A program made the translations under genes and the position numbers. The notes under the pieces are model-generated. The model saw nothing but the letters and a program-made list of their open reading frames with translations, made no database searches and was not told where the DNA came from. Positions 1 to 8,116 of a DNA stretch of 64,000 nt are shown piece after piece (positions within the stretch are counted from its first letter, which is position 1; every line of letters starts with the position of its first letter). Source of the DNA: Alicycliphilus sp. UBA6560 (GTDB lineage Bacteria > Pseudomonadota > Gammaproteobacteria > Burkholderiales > Burkholderiaceae_C); assembly GCA_002434305.1 (NCBI GenBank), contig DJJU01000006.1:972052-1036051 (forward strand), in the 5' to 3' direction.

Positions 1-2430
1 CAGCTTGCGCGCGCCGGCATCAGCGCGCACGTTGAAGCCGATGACGATGGCCTTGGAGGCCAGTGCCAGGTTCACGTCGGACTCGCTGATGCCGCCCACG
101 CCGGCATACACCAGTTGCACCTTGACCTCGTCGGTCGAGAGCTTGACCAGCGACTGGCCCAGAGCTTCCTGCGAGCCTTGCACGTCCGCCTTGATGATGA
201 TGGGCAGGTGCTGCACCTCGCCCGCCTGCATGTCGGCGAACATGTTCTCCAGCTTGGCTGCCTGCTGCTTGGCCAGCTTGGTGTTGCGGAACTTGCCGGC
301 ACGGTAGGTGGCGATTTCGCGGGCACGGCGCTCGTCGGCCAGCACCATGAAGTCGTCGCCGGCCTGGGGCACTTCGGTCAGACCCTGGATTTCCACCGGG
401 ATGGACGGGCCAGCTTCCTTGCTGGAGCGGCCGTTCTCGTCGGTCATGGCGCGCACGCGGCCATAGGTCTGGCCAGCCAGCACGATGTCGCCGACCTTGA
501 GCGTGCCGGACTGCACCAGAACCGTGGCCACGGGGCCGCGGCCCTTGTCCAGCTGCGCCTCGATGACCAGGCCCTTGGCCAGAGCGTCGACCGGGGCCTT
601 GAGCTCCAGCACCTCGGCCTGCAGCAGCACCTGCTCCAGCAGCTCGTCGATGCCCATGCCGGTCTTGGACGACACCGCCACGAAGGGCGAGTCGCCGCCG
701 TATTCCTCGGGCACCACTTCCTCGGCCACCAGCTCCTGCTTGACGCGCTCGGGGTTGGCCTCGTGCTTGTCGGACTTGGTGATGGCGACCACGATGGGAA
801 CACCCGCCGCCTTGGCGTGCTTCACGGCTTCGCGGGTCTGCGGCATCACGCCGTCGTCGGCCGCGCAGACCAGGATGACGATATCGGTGGCCTGGGCACC
901 GCGGGCACGCATGGCGGTGAACGCCTCGTGGCCGGGGGTATCCAGGAAGGTGACGATGCCGCGCGGCGTCTCGACGTGGTAGGCGCCGATGTGCTGTGTA
1001 ATGCCGCCGGCCTCGCCCACCGCCACCTTGGAGCGGCGGATGTAGTCCAGCAGCGAGGTCTTGCCGTGGTCCACGTGGCCCATGACGGTGACCACCGGTG
1101 CGCGCGACACGGCCTCGGCCTGATGGCCGGAGACTTCCTCGGCGGTGAAGGCTTCCGGATCGTCCAGCGCCGCCACCTTGGCGGTGTGGCCCATTTCCTC
1201 GACCACGATCATGGCCGTGTCCTGGTCCAGGGGCTGGTTGATGGTGACCATCTGGCCCATCTTCATCAGCACCTTGATCAGCTCGGAGGCCTTGATGGCC
1301 ATCTTGTGCGCCAGCTCGGCCACCGTGATGGTCTCCGGCACGTGCACTTCGAGGGCGCGGAACTCCGCCGGCGCTGCCGCCTGGTGGCGCTGGTCGTCGC
1401 GGTCGCCACGGCGTCCGCGCGGACCGCCGCGCCAGCTGCTGCGGCCCACGCCGCCGCTGCTGTCGCCGCGGGTCTTGATTTCCTTCTTCTTGGCCGGATC
1501 ACCCGCCCAGCTAGAGGACAGCTTGGCGGATTTCACTTCCTTGCCGCCCGCGGGCGCTGCACCGGGGCGTGCGCCCGCAGTGCCAGCCGCCGGCTTGTGC
1601 AGCGTACCCTTCTTGGCATCGGCGCCAGCGGCTGTCTTGGCGGCGGCGGCAGGCTTGGGCTCTTCGGGCTTCTTGGCCACCAGCACCTTGCGCGGCGCAG
1701 CCATCATGGCGCGGATAGCCTCGGCCTCGGCCAGGGCCTTGCGGCGGCGATCCTCCAGGTCGGCCGCGCGAGCTGCCTCCTCGGCGGCGCGCGCCTGCGA
1801 CTCGGCTTCAGCCTTGGCACGGGCTTCGGCCTGGGCACTGGCACGGGCCTCGGCTCCGGCCTCGGCCTCGCGGCGAGCTTCCTCGCGCTCGGCGGACTCT
1901 TGCGCCTTCTTCTCGGCCTGCTGGGCCGCGTAGGCCGCGGCGCGCTCCTCGGCTTCGCGCTCGCGCTGCTCACGCTGCTCGCGTTCGGCACGCTCGGCAG
2001 CCAGGTCTGCCTCCTGGCGGCTGATCAGCTCGGCCTGGCGGCGCACTTCCTCGGCGCGGCGGGCCAGCTCCTCCTGCTCCTCGGTGGAGGGGGCTGCCGG
2101 AGCCGGGGCGGCTTGCGCCTCGGCTGGATCGTCGCGGCGGATGAAGGTGCGCTTCTTGCGGACCTCCACCTGGATGGTGCGGGCGCGCCCGGAGGCGTCG
2201 GCCTGCTTGATCTCGCTGGTGGACTTCTTGGTCAGCGTGATTTTCTTGCGGTCAGCGGCAGACGTGCCGTGGCTGGCCTGCAGGTGGGCCAGCAGTGCCT
2301 GCTTGTCACCCTCAGTCAGCGCATCGGTGGTGGACGTCTTGCTCACGCCAGCCGATTCGAGCTGGGCCAACAGGGTTTCAGGCGACTTTTTGAGTTCGGC
2401 TGCGAACTCGGCGACAGTGTTACTCGACAT
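1..2430 (-). CDS. infB: Translation initiation factor IF-2 (3' end cut by window)
   Basis: Partial: 810 codons are present and the reading frame runs off the left edge. The product is the GTPase that places initiator tRNA on the 30S subunit. It starts MSSNTVAEFAAELKKSPETL, the usual IF2 N-terminal domain. A long Ala/Glu/Arg-rich charged linker follows (about residues 150-300), then the G domain with VTVMGHVDHGKTSLLD, DTPGHEAF and the NKxD variant TKSD. The last visible residues, FNVRADAGARKL, belong to the later part of the protein, so roughly the final 130-150 residues are missing. It is third in the operon rimP-nusA-infB, 24 bp after nusA. Certain. Confidence 0.97.
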   Translation of the reverse strand, partial: MSSNTVAEFAAELKKSPETLLAQLESAGVSKTSTTDALTEGDKQALLAHLQASHGTSAADRKKITLTKKSTSEIKQADASGRARTIQVEVRKKRTFIRRDDPAEAQAAPAPAAPSTEEQEELARRAEEVRRQAELISRQEADLAAERAEREQREQREREAEERAAAYAAQQAEKKAQESAEREEARREAEAGAEARASAQAEARAKAEAESQARAAEEAARAADLEDRRRKALAEAEAIRAMMAAPRKVLVAKKPEEPKPAAAAKTAAGADAKKGTLHKPAAGTAGARPGAAPAGGKEVKSAKLSSSWAGDPAKKKEIKTRGDSSGGVGRSSWRGGPRGRRGDRDDQRHQAAAPAEFRALEVHVPETITVAELAHKMAIKASELIKVLMKMGQMVTINQPLDQDTAMIVVEEMGHTAKVAALDDPEAFTAEEVSGHQAEAVSRAPVVTVMGHVDHGKTSLLDYIRRSKVAVGEAGGITQHIGAYHVETPRGIVTFLDTPGHEAFTAMRARGAQATDIVILVCAADDGVMPQTREAVKHAKAAGVPIVVAITKSDKHEANPERVKQELVAEEVVPEEYGGDSPFVAVSSKTGMGIDELLEQVLLQAEVLELKAPVDALAKGLVIEAQLDKGRGPVATVLVQSGTLKVGDIVLAGQTYGRVRAMTDENGRSSKEAGPSIPVEIQGLTEVPQAGDDFMVLADERRAREIATYRAGKFRNTKLAKQQAAKLENMFADMQAGEVQHLPIIIKADVQGSQEALGQSLVKLSTDEVKVQLVYAGVGGISESDVNLALASKAIVIGFNVRADAGARKL

Positions 2431-2454
2431 ATGTGTTTCGATCTCCCCTGACCT

Positions 2455-3942
2455 TTATTCCTGCCCCGCAGCGAACCAGTGCTCGCGCGCCTTCAGGATC
2501 AGCGCCTTCGCCTCGTCTTCGGACTGCCCGGTCAGCTCGGTCAGCTCGTCGATGGCCAGATCGGCCAGGTCGTCACGCGTGTTCACGCCACCGGCGGCCA
2601 GCTTCTCGATCAGCTCGGGCGTCAGGCCTTCCAGTTCGCGCAGATCCTGCGAGACGCTGCCCACGCTTTCTTCGCGGGCGATTTCCATGGTCAGCAGTGC
2701 ATCCTTGGCGCGCGAGCGCAGCTCGCCCACCGTGTCTTCGTCGAAGCCTTCGATCTCCAGCATTTCCGACAGTGGCACGTATGCCACCTCTTCCAGGCTT
2801 TCAAAGCCTTCGGAAATCAGGATATCGGCGACTTCTTCGTCCACGTCCAGGCGCTCCATGAACAGCTGGCGCAAGGCGCTGCTTTCCTCGGCCTGCTTCT
2901 GTGCGGACTCGGTCGCGTCCATGATGTTGATCTTCCAGCCCGTCAGGTCGGAAGCCAGGCGCACGTTCTGCCCGCCGCGGCCGATGGCGATGGCGAGGTT
3001 TTCCTCGTCCACCACCACGTCCATGGCGTGCTTTTCCTCATCGACCACGATCGAGGACACGTTGGCCGGCGCCAGCGCGCCGATGACGAACTGCGCCGGG
3101 TCGTCCGACCACAGCACGATGTCCACGCGCTCGCCGGCCAGCTCATTGGTGACGGCGTTCACGCGAGTGCCGCGCACGCCCACGCAGGTGCCAATGGGAT
3201 CCACACGCTTGTCGTGCGAGAGCACGGCGATCTTTGCACGGCTGCCCGCATCGCGCGCGCAGCTCTTGATCTCCAGCAGGCCTTGCTCGATCTCCGGCAC
3301 CTCGTTGCGGAACAGCTCCATCATGAACTCGGGCGCCGAACGCGACAGGATGATGGGAGCGCCGCGCAGGGTCAGGTCCACATCCATGATCATGGCGCGC
3401 ACGCGGTCGCCGTTGCGCAGGTTTTCCTTGGGGATCATCTCGCTGCGGCGCAGGCGGCCTTCCACGCGGCCGCTCTCGACGATGATGTCGCCCTTGTCCA
3501 TGCGCTTGACGGTGCCGGTGAAGATCTTCTCGCCACGGCTCATGAAGTCGTTAAGGAGCATCTCGCGCTCGGCGTCGCGGATCTTTTGCAGGATGACCTG
3601 CTTGGCCGCCATGGCGCCGATGCGCCCGATGGGAACGGAGTCCACCGGTTCTTCGATGTATTCGCCCACCTCGATGCCGGGCACGCGGTCCTGCGCGTCC
3701 ATGAGCATCTCTTCGGCTTCGGCATTCTGAAGGCCGGCGTCGTCGGGCACCACCAGCCAGCGGCGAAAGGTCTCGTACTCACCGCTGTCGCGGTCGATGG
3801 ACACGCGGATGTCCACCTCGCCTTCGTACAGCTTCTTCGTGGCTTGTGCCAGCGCGGATTCCACCGCACCCAAGACCACGTCACGCTCCACGTTCTTCTC
3901 GCGCGAAATGGCATCCACCAACATCAACAATTCGCGGTTCAT
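2455..3942 (-). CDS. nusA: Transcription termination/antitermination factor NusA
   Basis: A 495-residue protein of normal NusA length. It binds RNA polymerase and modulates pausing, termination and antitermination. The N-terminal domain starts MNRELLMLVDAISREKNVE. It is followed by an S1 domain (about 135-200), two KH domains (IGTCVGVRGTRVNAV and AIGRGGQNVRLAS carry the GxxG loops), and two C-terminal acidic AR2-type repeats rich in Glu/Asp (about 365-490). It is the middle gene of rimP-nusA-infB; 87 bp separate it from rimP and 24 bp from infB. The ATG at 3942 fits the family start. Confidence 0.97.
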   Translation of the reverse strand: MNRELLMLVDAISREKNVERDVVLGAVESALAQATKKLYEGEVDIRVSIDRDSGEYETFRRWLVVPDDAGLQNAEAEEMLMDAQDRVPGIEVGEYIEEPVDSVPIGRIGAMAAKQVILQKIRDAEREMLLNDFMSRGEKIFTGTVKRMDKGDIIVESGRVEGRLRRSEMIPKENLRNGDRVRAMIMDVDLTLRGAPIILSRSAPEFMMELFRNEVPEIEQGLLEIKSCARDAGSRAKIAVLSHDKRVDPIGTCVGVRGTRVNAVTNELAGERVDIVLWSDDPAQFVIGALAPANVSSIVVDEEKHAMDVVVDEENLAIAIGRGGQNVRLASDLTGWKINIMDATESAQKQAEESSALRQLFMERLDVDEEVADILISEGFESLEEVAYVPLSEMLEIEGFDEDTVGELRSRAKDALLTMEIAREESVGSVSQDLRELEGLTPELIEKLAAGGVNTRDDLADLAIDELTELTGQSEDEAKALILKAREHWFAAGQE

Positions 3943-4029
3943 GCAACGACTCTCCTGTTTTTCGTTCCTGCGGGCCGCCAGCTCGACTGTGCGTCGCGGC
4001 CACCCGGCTTAAATCTCTGTTCGTCCGTG

Positions 4030-4623
4030 TCAGTCCGCAGCGGCGGCGCCGTCCTTGGCGCCGCGGCCCTTGAAGTTCACGATGGGGGCCAAGCGCGCCT
4101 CGCGCAGCTCGTCCAGGGTGAAGCCCAGCACCTGGACCGGTGCTGGCGGCCGCTTCTTGCTCACGCGCTGGCCGGGTTTGGGCGGGGGTTCGTCGCTCCA
4201 GACGATCTGCCAGCCGCCGCTTTCGGCACGCTCCAGCGCGCCGCGGAATTTCTTTCGGTTGGCCGCCACCGCGCCTCCCGCCGCCGCGCCGATGGGCTGC
4301 TTGAGCGTGAGATCCACCACCTCGCCTTCGAAACGGATGAAGTCCTGCTCGTGACGCAACAGGCGGTCGATGCCTGGCGATGAGACTTCGAGGCGCGCAT
4401 AGTCCACCCCATCGACCTCCAGGGCGAATTGCAGTTGGCGCGTGACTTTCTCGCAGTCTTCGACGGTGATGAATTGCTCGGGCGCCGGCGGCGCGTCGAC
4501 TTCGGGCGCCGTCCAGGGCATGTCGATGGTGATGCGCAGCAAGCCTCCGGCGGAGCGCTCAATCTCCACCAGGTCATACCCCAGCCCGGTCACGGTCTGT
4601 TCAACGATTTGCTGCAATGCCAC
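4030..4623 (-). CDS. rimP: Ribosome maturation factor RimP
   Basis: A protein of 197 residues if the GTG at 4623 is used (VALQQIVEQTVTGLGYDLVE). RimP helps 30S subunit maturation. The conserved N-terminal part (GYDLVEIERSAGGLLRITID) and the motif EVSSPGIDRLLRHEQDFIRF are both present. The open frame extends upstream to 4797, but that part is Phe/Arg-rich, crosses the terminator at 4704-4731 and does not look like protein, so I place the start at the GTG. First gene of the rimP-nusA-infB operon. Confidence 0.93.
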   Translation of the reverse strand: MALQQIVEQTVTGLGYDLVEIERSAGGLLRITIDMPWTAPEVDAPPAPEQFITVEDCEKVTRQLQFALEVDGVDYARLEVSSPGIDRLLRHEQDFIRFEGEVVDLTLKQPIGAAAGGAVAANRKKFRGALERAESGGWQIVWSDEPPPKPGQRVSKKRPPAPVQVLGFTLDELREARLAPIVNFKGRGAKDGAAAAD

Positions 4624-4703
4624 GTGTCTGCGCTCTACCCTGTGTGATTCCAATCCGGCGGCCAGACCGGCACAAAAAAAGCCGCGGCCAAAAAACAAAC
4701 GCC

Positions 4704-4731
4704 AAAAAAAAAGGGCGGTGAATACCCGCCC
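4704..4731 (-). terminator. Rho-independent terminator or attenuator before rimP
   Basis: Read on the minus strand: GGGCGG, a 7-nt loop, CCGCCC, then nine T. It lies downstream of the thioredoxin-like gene and upstream of rimP, so it most simply ends the dehydrogenase/cytochrome/thioredoxin transcript. A second GC block (GCCGCGGC) followed by a run of T lies just downstream at 4673-4688. If the rimP promoter is farther upstream, the element would act as an attenuator instead. Confidence 0.7.
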
Positions 4732-4817
4732 GTTTGGTCGTGAAGCGCGTATTGTATCCGTGATTGCAAGGCTCTGTAAAGGTGCGGCGGCATGCATCTT
4801 GCATGGCGCCGACGCTC

Positions 4818-5192
4818 CTAGCGGCTGTCCAGCACCCGCTGCAACAGCGCCTGGGCGGCTGCGTCCGCCCCTGTCCCGCCCTCCCCGGCCTGCAGGCTGG
4901 CCACCATACGCGTCAGCACCGGGGCTTGCGGCAGCACCGGACCGAAGAACCGCACGCGCCCCTGTCCGGCCACGAGGATGGTGGGGAAGGTCTCGACGTC
5001 CAGGTCGCCAACGATGTCCTCCTCGTCTTCCACGTCCACCCAGGCCGTGTGCAGAGCCGGCTGCTCACGCACCAGGGTGTCGAACGCGGCGCGGAACTCC
5101 CGGCATACGCCGCACCATTGGGCGCAAAAGCACACCACCCACCAGACCTGGTCCCGTGAAGCCTGCAGCGCCGTAGCGGCCTGGCTGCCCAT
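4818..5192 (-). CDS. Thioredoxin-family protein
   Basis: A 124-residue thioredoxin-fold protein with the redox motif WCGVC (about residues 26-30) and the cis-Pro segment VETFPTILV. There is no signal peptide, so it is probably cytoplasmic. It lies 33 bp after the triheme cytochrome gene on the same strand and precedes a strong terminator, so it is likely the last gene of the dehydrogenase/cytochrome operon. The bulky WCGVC differs from the WCGPC of housekeeping thioredoxin; the substrate cannot be told from sequence. Confidence 0.85.
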   Translation of the reverse strand: MGSQAATALQASRDQVWWVVCFCAQWCGVCREFRAAFDTLVREQPALHTAWVDVEDEEDIVGDLDVETFPTILVAGQGRVRFFGPVLPQAPVLTRMVASLQAGEGGTGADAAAQALLQRVLDSR

Positions 5193-5225
5193 GTGCGATC
5201 GATCTCCTGGACGTGGTAATGAAGT

Positions 5226-6554
5226 CTATGGTCCGCGCCGCTCGCGGGCGCGGTGGACCGCCATGGTATCTACTTTGCCGGCCTCGTTACCCCAGGCATT
5301 GCGAATGAAGGACAGCACATCGGCCATGTCTTGGTCGCTCAAGGTCTGCATGAAGGGCGGCATGCCGAACGGCCTGGGATTACCTGCCGTCGCCGGCGCG
5401 TAGCCTCCCTGCAACAGCACCCGCACCAGATTGGTGGGATCGTGCAGCAGCACGGCACGGTTGCCGGCCAGGGCGGGGAAGGCCTGTGCCTGACCCTCGC
5501 CCTGACTGCCATGGCACTCGGCGCAGTGCCGGTCATACAGCTGCTCACCTCGCTGCAGCTCGGCCTGGGAGGGCCTGATTGCGTTACCCGTGGCCGTGGC
5601 CTGGCGCTGGGGCAACGCCTGCAGCCAGGCCACGGCCGCGCGCATGTCGACCTCGCTCCAATGCTGCAAGCTGTGGAAGACCACGTCGGCCATGGGACCG
5701 GACACGCTGGCGCGTGGGGACACACCCGTTGTCAGCAGGGCCACTGCCTCATCCGGCTCCCAGCCGGCCAAGCCCGCCTCGGACGCCGCGTCCAACGCCG
5801 GCGCATACCAGTTTTGCCCGGCAACCATGCCCCCCTGCAGCGGCGCCCACGCCTGCGACGCGCCCCAGGCATTGCGCGGCGTGTGGCAAGCCGCGCAGTG
5901 CCCCAGCCCCTGAACCAGATAGGCACCGCGGTTGAGTCGCGCCTGCTGCGGAGCATCGGCAGCACCAGCGGGCACTACGATCGAAGCGCGCGAGGCCGCA
6001 GGGCGGAAGAACAGCGCCCGCCATACGGCCAGCGCCGCTTGCGTATTGAACGGGAAACGCAGCGCATGGGGCCGGCTGGCGTTGTCCACTGGTTCCAGAC
6101 TTTGCAGATAGGCAAAGATGGCGTCGGAATCCTCGCGCGTGACCAGCGTGTAGTTCGGATAGGGAAACGCTGGGTAGAGCAGCCGCCCATCGCGCGACCG
6201 GCCGTTGTGCATAGCGCGCCAGAACTCGGCGGCCGTCCAGCCGCCCAGGCCGGTCCCGTCGTGCGGCGTCAGGTTGGGAGCGAAGATGGTGCCGAAGGGT
6301 GTTTCCACGCCTTCCCCGCCCGCATAGTCGCGTCCACCCCGCGCGGTATGGCAGGCGATGCAGTTGCCGACACGCGTCAGATACTGCCCGCGTGCGATCA
6401 CCTCGGGCGTCGCCGGCACGGCCACTTGCAGAATGGGCAGTGGCGCTTCTCCCAGCCGGTTGAGCAATGTGACCAAGGCCACGGCCATCGTCAGCAGACT
6501 GACCACAAAGACGGCCACAACCCAGGGCCACCTCCTGCGAAGCAGGCCTGTCAT
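5226..6554 (-). CDS. Triheme c-type cytochrome, alcohol-dehydrogenase subunit type
   Basis: A 442-residue protein with one N-terminal membrane anchor (about residues 9-31) and three haem c sites: CIACH (about 64), CAACH (about 220) and CAECH (about 345). This resembles the cytochrome subunit of membrane-bound alcohol, gluconate or aldehyde dehydrogenases, which pass electrons to quinone or oxidase on the periplasmic side. Its ATG overlaps the stop of the diheme cytochrome gene (ATGA), so the two are translationally coupled. The partner dehydrogenase is not obvious: the only one nearby is a cytoplasmic-looking short-chain dehydrogenase. Confidence 0.9.
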   Translation of the reverse strand: MTGLLRRRWPWVVAVFVVSLLTMAVALVTLLNRLGEAPLPILQVAVPATPEVIARGQYLTRVGNCIACHTARGGRDYAGGEGVETPFGTIFAPNLTPHDGTGLGGWTAAEFWRAMHNGRSRDGRLLYPAFPYPNYTLVTREDSDAIFAYLQSLEPVDNASRPHALRFPFNTQAALAVWRALFFRPAASRASIVVPAGAADAPQQARLNRGAYLVQGLGHCAACHTPRNAWGASQAWAPLQGGMVAGQNWYAPALDAASEAGLAGWEPDEAVALLTTGVSPRASVSGPMADVVFHSLQHWSEVDMRAAVAWLQALPQRQATATGNAIRPSQAELQRGEQLYDRHCAECHGSQGEGQAQAFPALAGNRAVLLHDPTNLVRVLLQGGYAPATAGNPRPFGMPPFMQTLSDQDMADVLSFIRNAWGNEAGKVDTMAVHRARERRGP

Positions 6555-7288
6555 TGCGCGGCCCCTTGTCCCGGCACGCCACCGCAGCGCAGCGGCATGG
6601 CTTCAGGCAGCTGCCGTGCCGGGACGGCTCCAGCGGGCACCGGCTGCGCCGCCAGCCAAGCTGCGACAGAGCGCACGTCCTGCAGGCTCAATTTGCTTGC
6701 GACGGCGGCCATGCAGTCGGGCGACTGCGCATGACGCTGCCCTGTCTGCCAGGCACCCAGCTGGCTGCCCACGTAGTCGCGTGACAGGCCTAGCAGACCC
6801 GGTAACCAGGGGGCAGCCCCCATCAGCGACGCACCATGGCAGCTCACACAAGCCGGAATATCGCGACCCGCGTCGCCGTGCTGTACCAGCAGTCGCCCGC
6901 GTTCCAGCTCCTGCGGCAGCACCTGCGTAGCGGGCGGCTGGGCATAGGGCAATTGCAGGCTGGCGAAATGCTGCGCGATCTCCTGGAGATAGTCGTCAGT
7001 CAGGTGCTCGAGCAAATAGGACATCTGCGGGTAGCTTCGCCGCCCGTCACGGAAGTTGAGCAGCTGGTTGTACAGATAGCCTGCCGGCTTGCCAGCGATG
7101 CGCGGGAAATAGCCTTGCGGCGTGGCCCGGCCCTCCTTGCCATGGCACGCCGTGCATGCCAGCACCCGTCCCTGCATGTCATCTGTTCGCCCCGCCGCTG
7201 CCGGCTGGGCCAGAGCGGGCTGCGCAAGCAGCAGCCACAGCGCACAGGCCAACGCCGCGCGCCAGCCCCTCCATGTCGACTCAACCAC
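6551..7288 (-). CDS. Diheme cytochrome c4-like protein
   Basis: A 245-residue exported protein with a signal peptide (ALACALWLLLAQPALAQ) and two haem sites, CTACH and CVSCH, each in its own cytochrome c domain, as in cytochrome c4. The GTG at 7288 is preferred. It overlaps the stop of the upstream short-chain dehydrogenase gene and puts the signal peptide near the N-terminus; the longer frame from 7336 adds residues with no export character. The 3' end overlaps the next cytochrome gene. Probably shuttles electrons between the triheme cytochrome and an oxidase (inferred). Confidence 0.88.
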   Translation of the reverse strand: MVESTWRGWRAALACALWLLLAQPALAQPAAAGRTDDMQGRVLACTACHGKEGRATPQGYFPRIAGKPAGYLYNQLLNFRDGRRSYPQMSYLLEHLTDDYLQEIAQHFASLQLPYAQPPATQVLPQELERGRLLVQHGDAGRDIPACVSCHGASLMGAAPWLPGLLGLSRDYVGSQLGAWQTGQRHAQSPDCMAAVASKLSLQDVRSVAAWLAAQPVPAGAVPARQLPEAMPLRCGGVPGQGAAQ

Positions 7289-8045
7289 GTCCGACAAATG
7301 GCATCTTGGTCGCCATGACGGTATGGAACAGCACATTGGCGCCGAGCGGCAGATTGGCCATGTACAGCACCGACTGTCCCACGATGTCCACGTCGATCAT
7401 GGGCTCGGTTGCAATGGCGCCATGCGCCTGCAGCACCCCCTGGGTCATGCGCTCAGCCAGTTCGGTATGGGCATTGCCCACGTCGATCTGCCCCACCGCA
7501 ATGTCCCAGGCACGCCCGTCCAGCGAGGCCGTCCTGGTCAGGCCCATCACGGCATGCTTGGTGGCGGTATAGGCAATCGAATGGGGACGCGGCGCGTGCG
7601 CCGAGATGGAGCCGTTGTTGATGATGCGCCCGCCGCGCGGCGACTGCGCCTTCATGACGCGAAAAGCATTCTGGATGCCGTAGAACATGCCGTTCAGGTT
7701 CACATCCACCACGCTCTTCCACTGCTCCACGCTCAGCTCGTCCAGCGGCACGGCGGGCGCACCGGTGCCCGCGTTGTTGAACAACAGATCCAGACGGCCA
7801 AAGTGCTGCACCGTGCGATCGAACACCTCGCGCACGGCGGCCGGGTCGGTCACGTCGGCCGGCGCAACCAGCACGCGCGCACCGGCCTCCGACTGCTGCG
7901 CCACCACCTGCAGCGGCGGCTCGCGCCGCCCGACCAAGGCCACACTCCAGCCCGCACCCAGCAAAGCCAGCGCCGCGGCCCGTCCTATGCCGGTGCCTGC
8001 GCCGGTGATGAGGGCAACGCCCGGCTGTACGTCCACTCTGGACAT
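7281..8045 (-). CDS. Short-chain dehydrogenase/reductase
   Basis: A 254-residue NAD(P)-dependent oxidoreductase of classical SDR length. Visible motifs: TGAGTGIG cofactor loop (about residues 15-22), NNAG (about 90), an active-site Ser in GSISAHAP, and YTATK (Tyr-x3-Lys). The ATG at 8045 is chosen because AAGGAGA sits 7 nt before it. First gene of the apparent operon SDR, diheme cytochrome, triheme cytochrome, thioredoxin-like. The substrate is unknown; the linkage to two cytochromes suggests oxidation of an alcohol or similar compound, but this is inference. Confidence 0.9.
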   Translation of the reverse strand: MSRVDVQPGVALITGAGTGIGRAAALALLGAGWSVALVGRREPPLQVVAQQSEAGARVLVAPADVTDPAAVREVFDRTVQHFGRLDLLFNNAGTGAPAVPLDELSVEQWKSVVDVNLNGMFYGIQNAFRVMKAQSPRGGRIINNGSISAHAPRPHSIAYTATKHAVMGLTRTASLDGRAWDIAVGQIDVGNAHTELAERMTQGVLQAHGAIATEPMIDVDIVGQSVLYMANLPLGANVLFHTVMATKMPFVGRG

Positions 8046-8116
8046 ATCCAATCTCCTTGCTTCTTGTGCGTGATGCTCTTGTCATGCCCGCTGGGGTGCG
8101 GGCCGTCTGCCGCATC

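Noticed and set aside
115..2451. 778-codon open frame on the plus strand
   Set aside because: It is the antisense of infB, with a His/Leu/Gly-rich composition typical of a shadow frame in a GC-rich gene.
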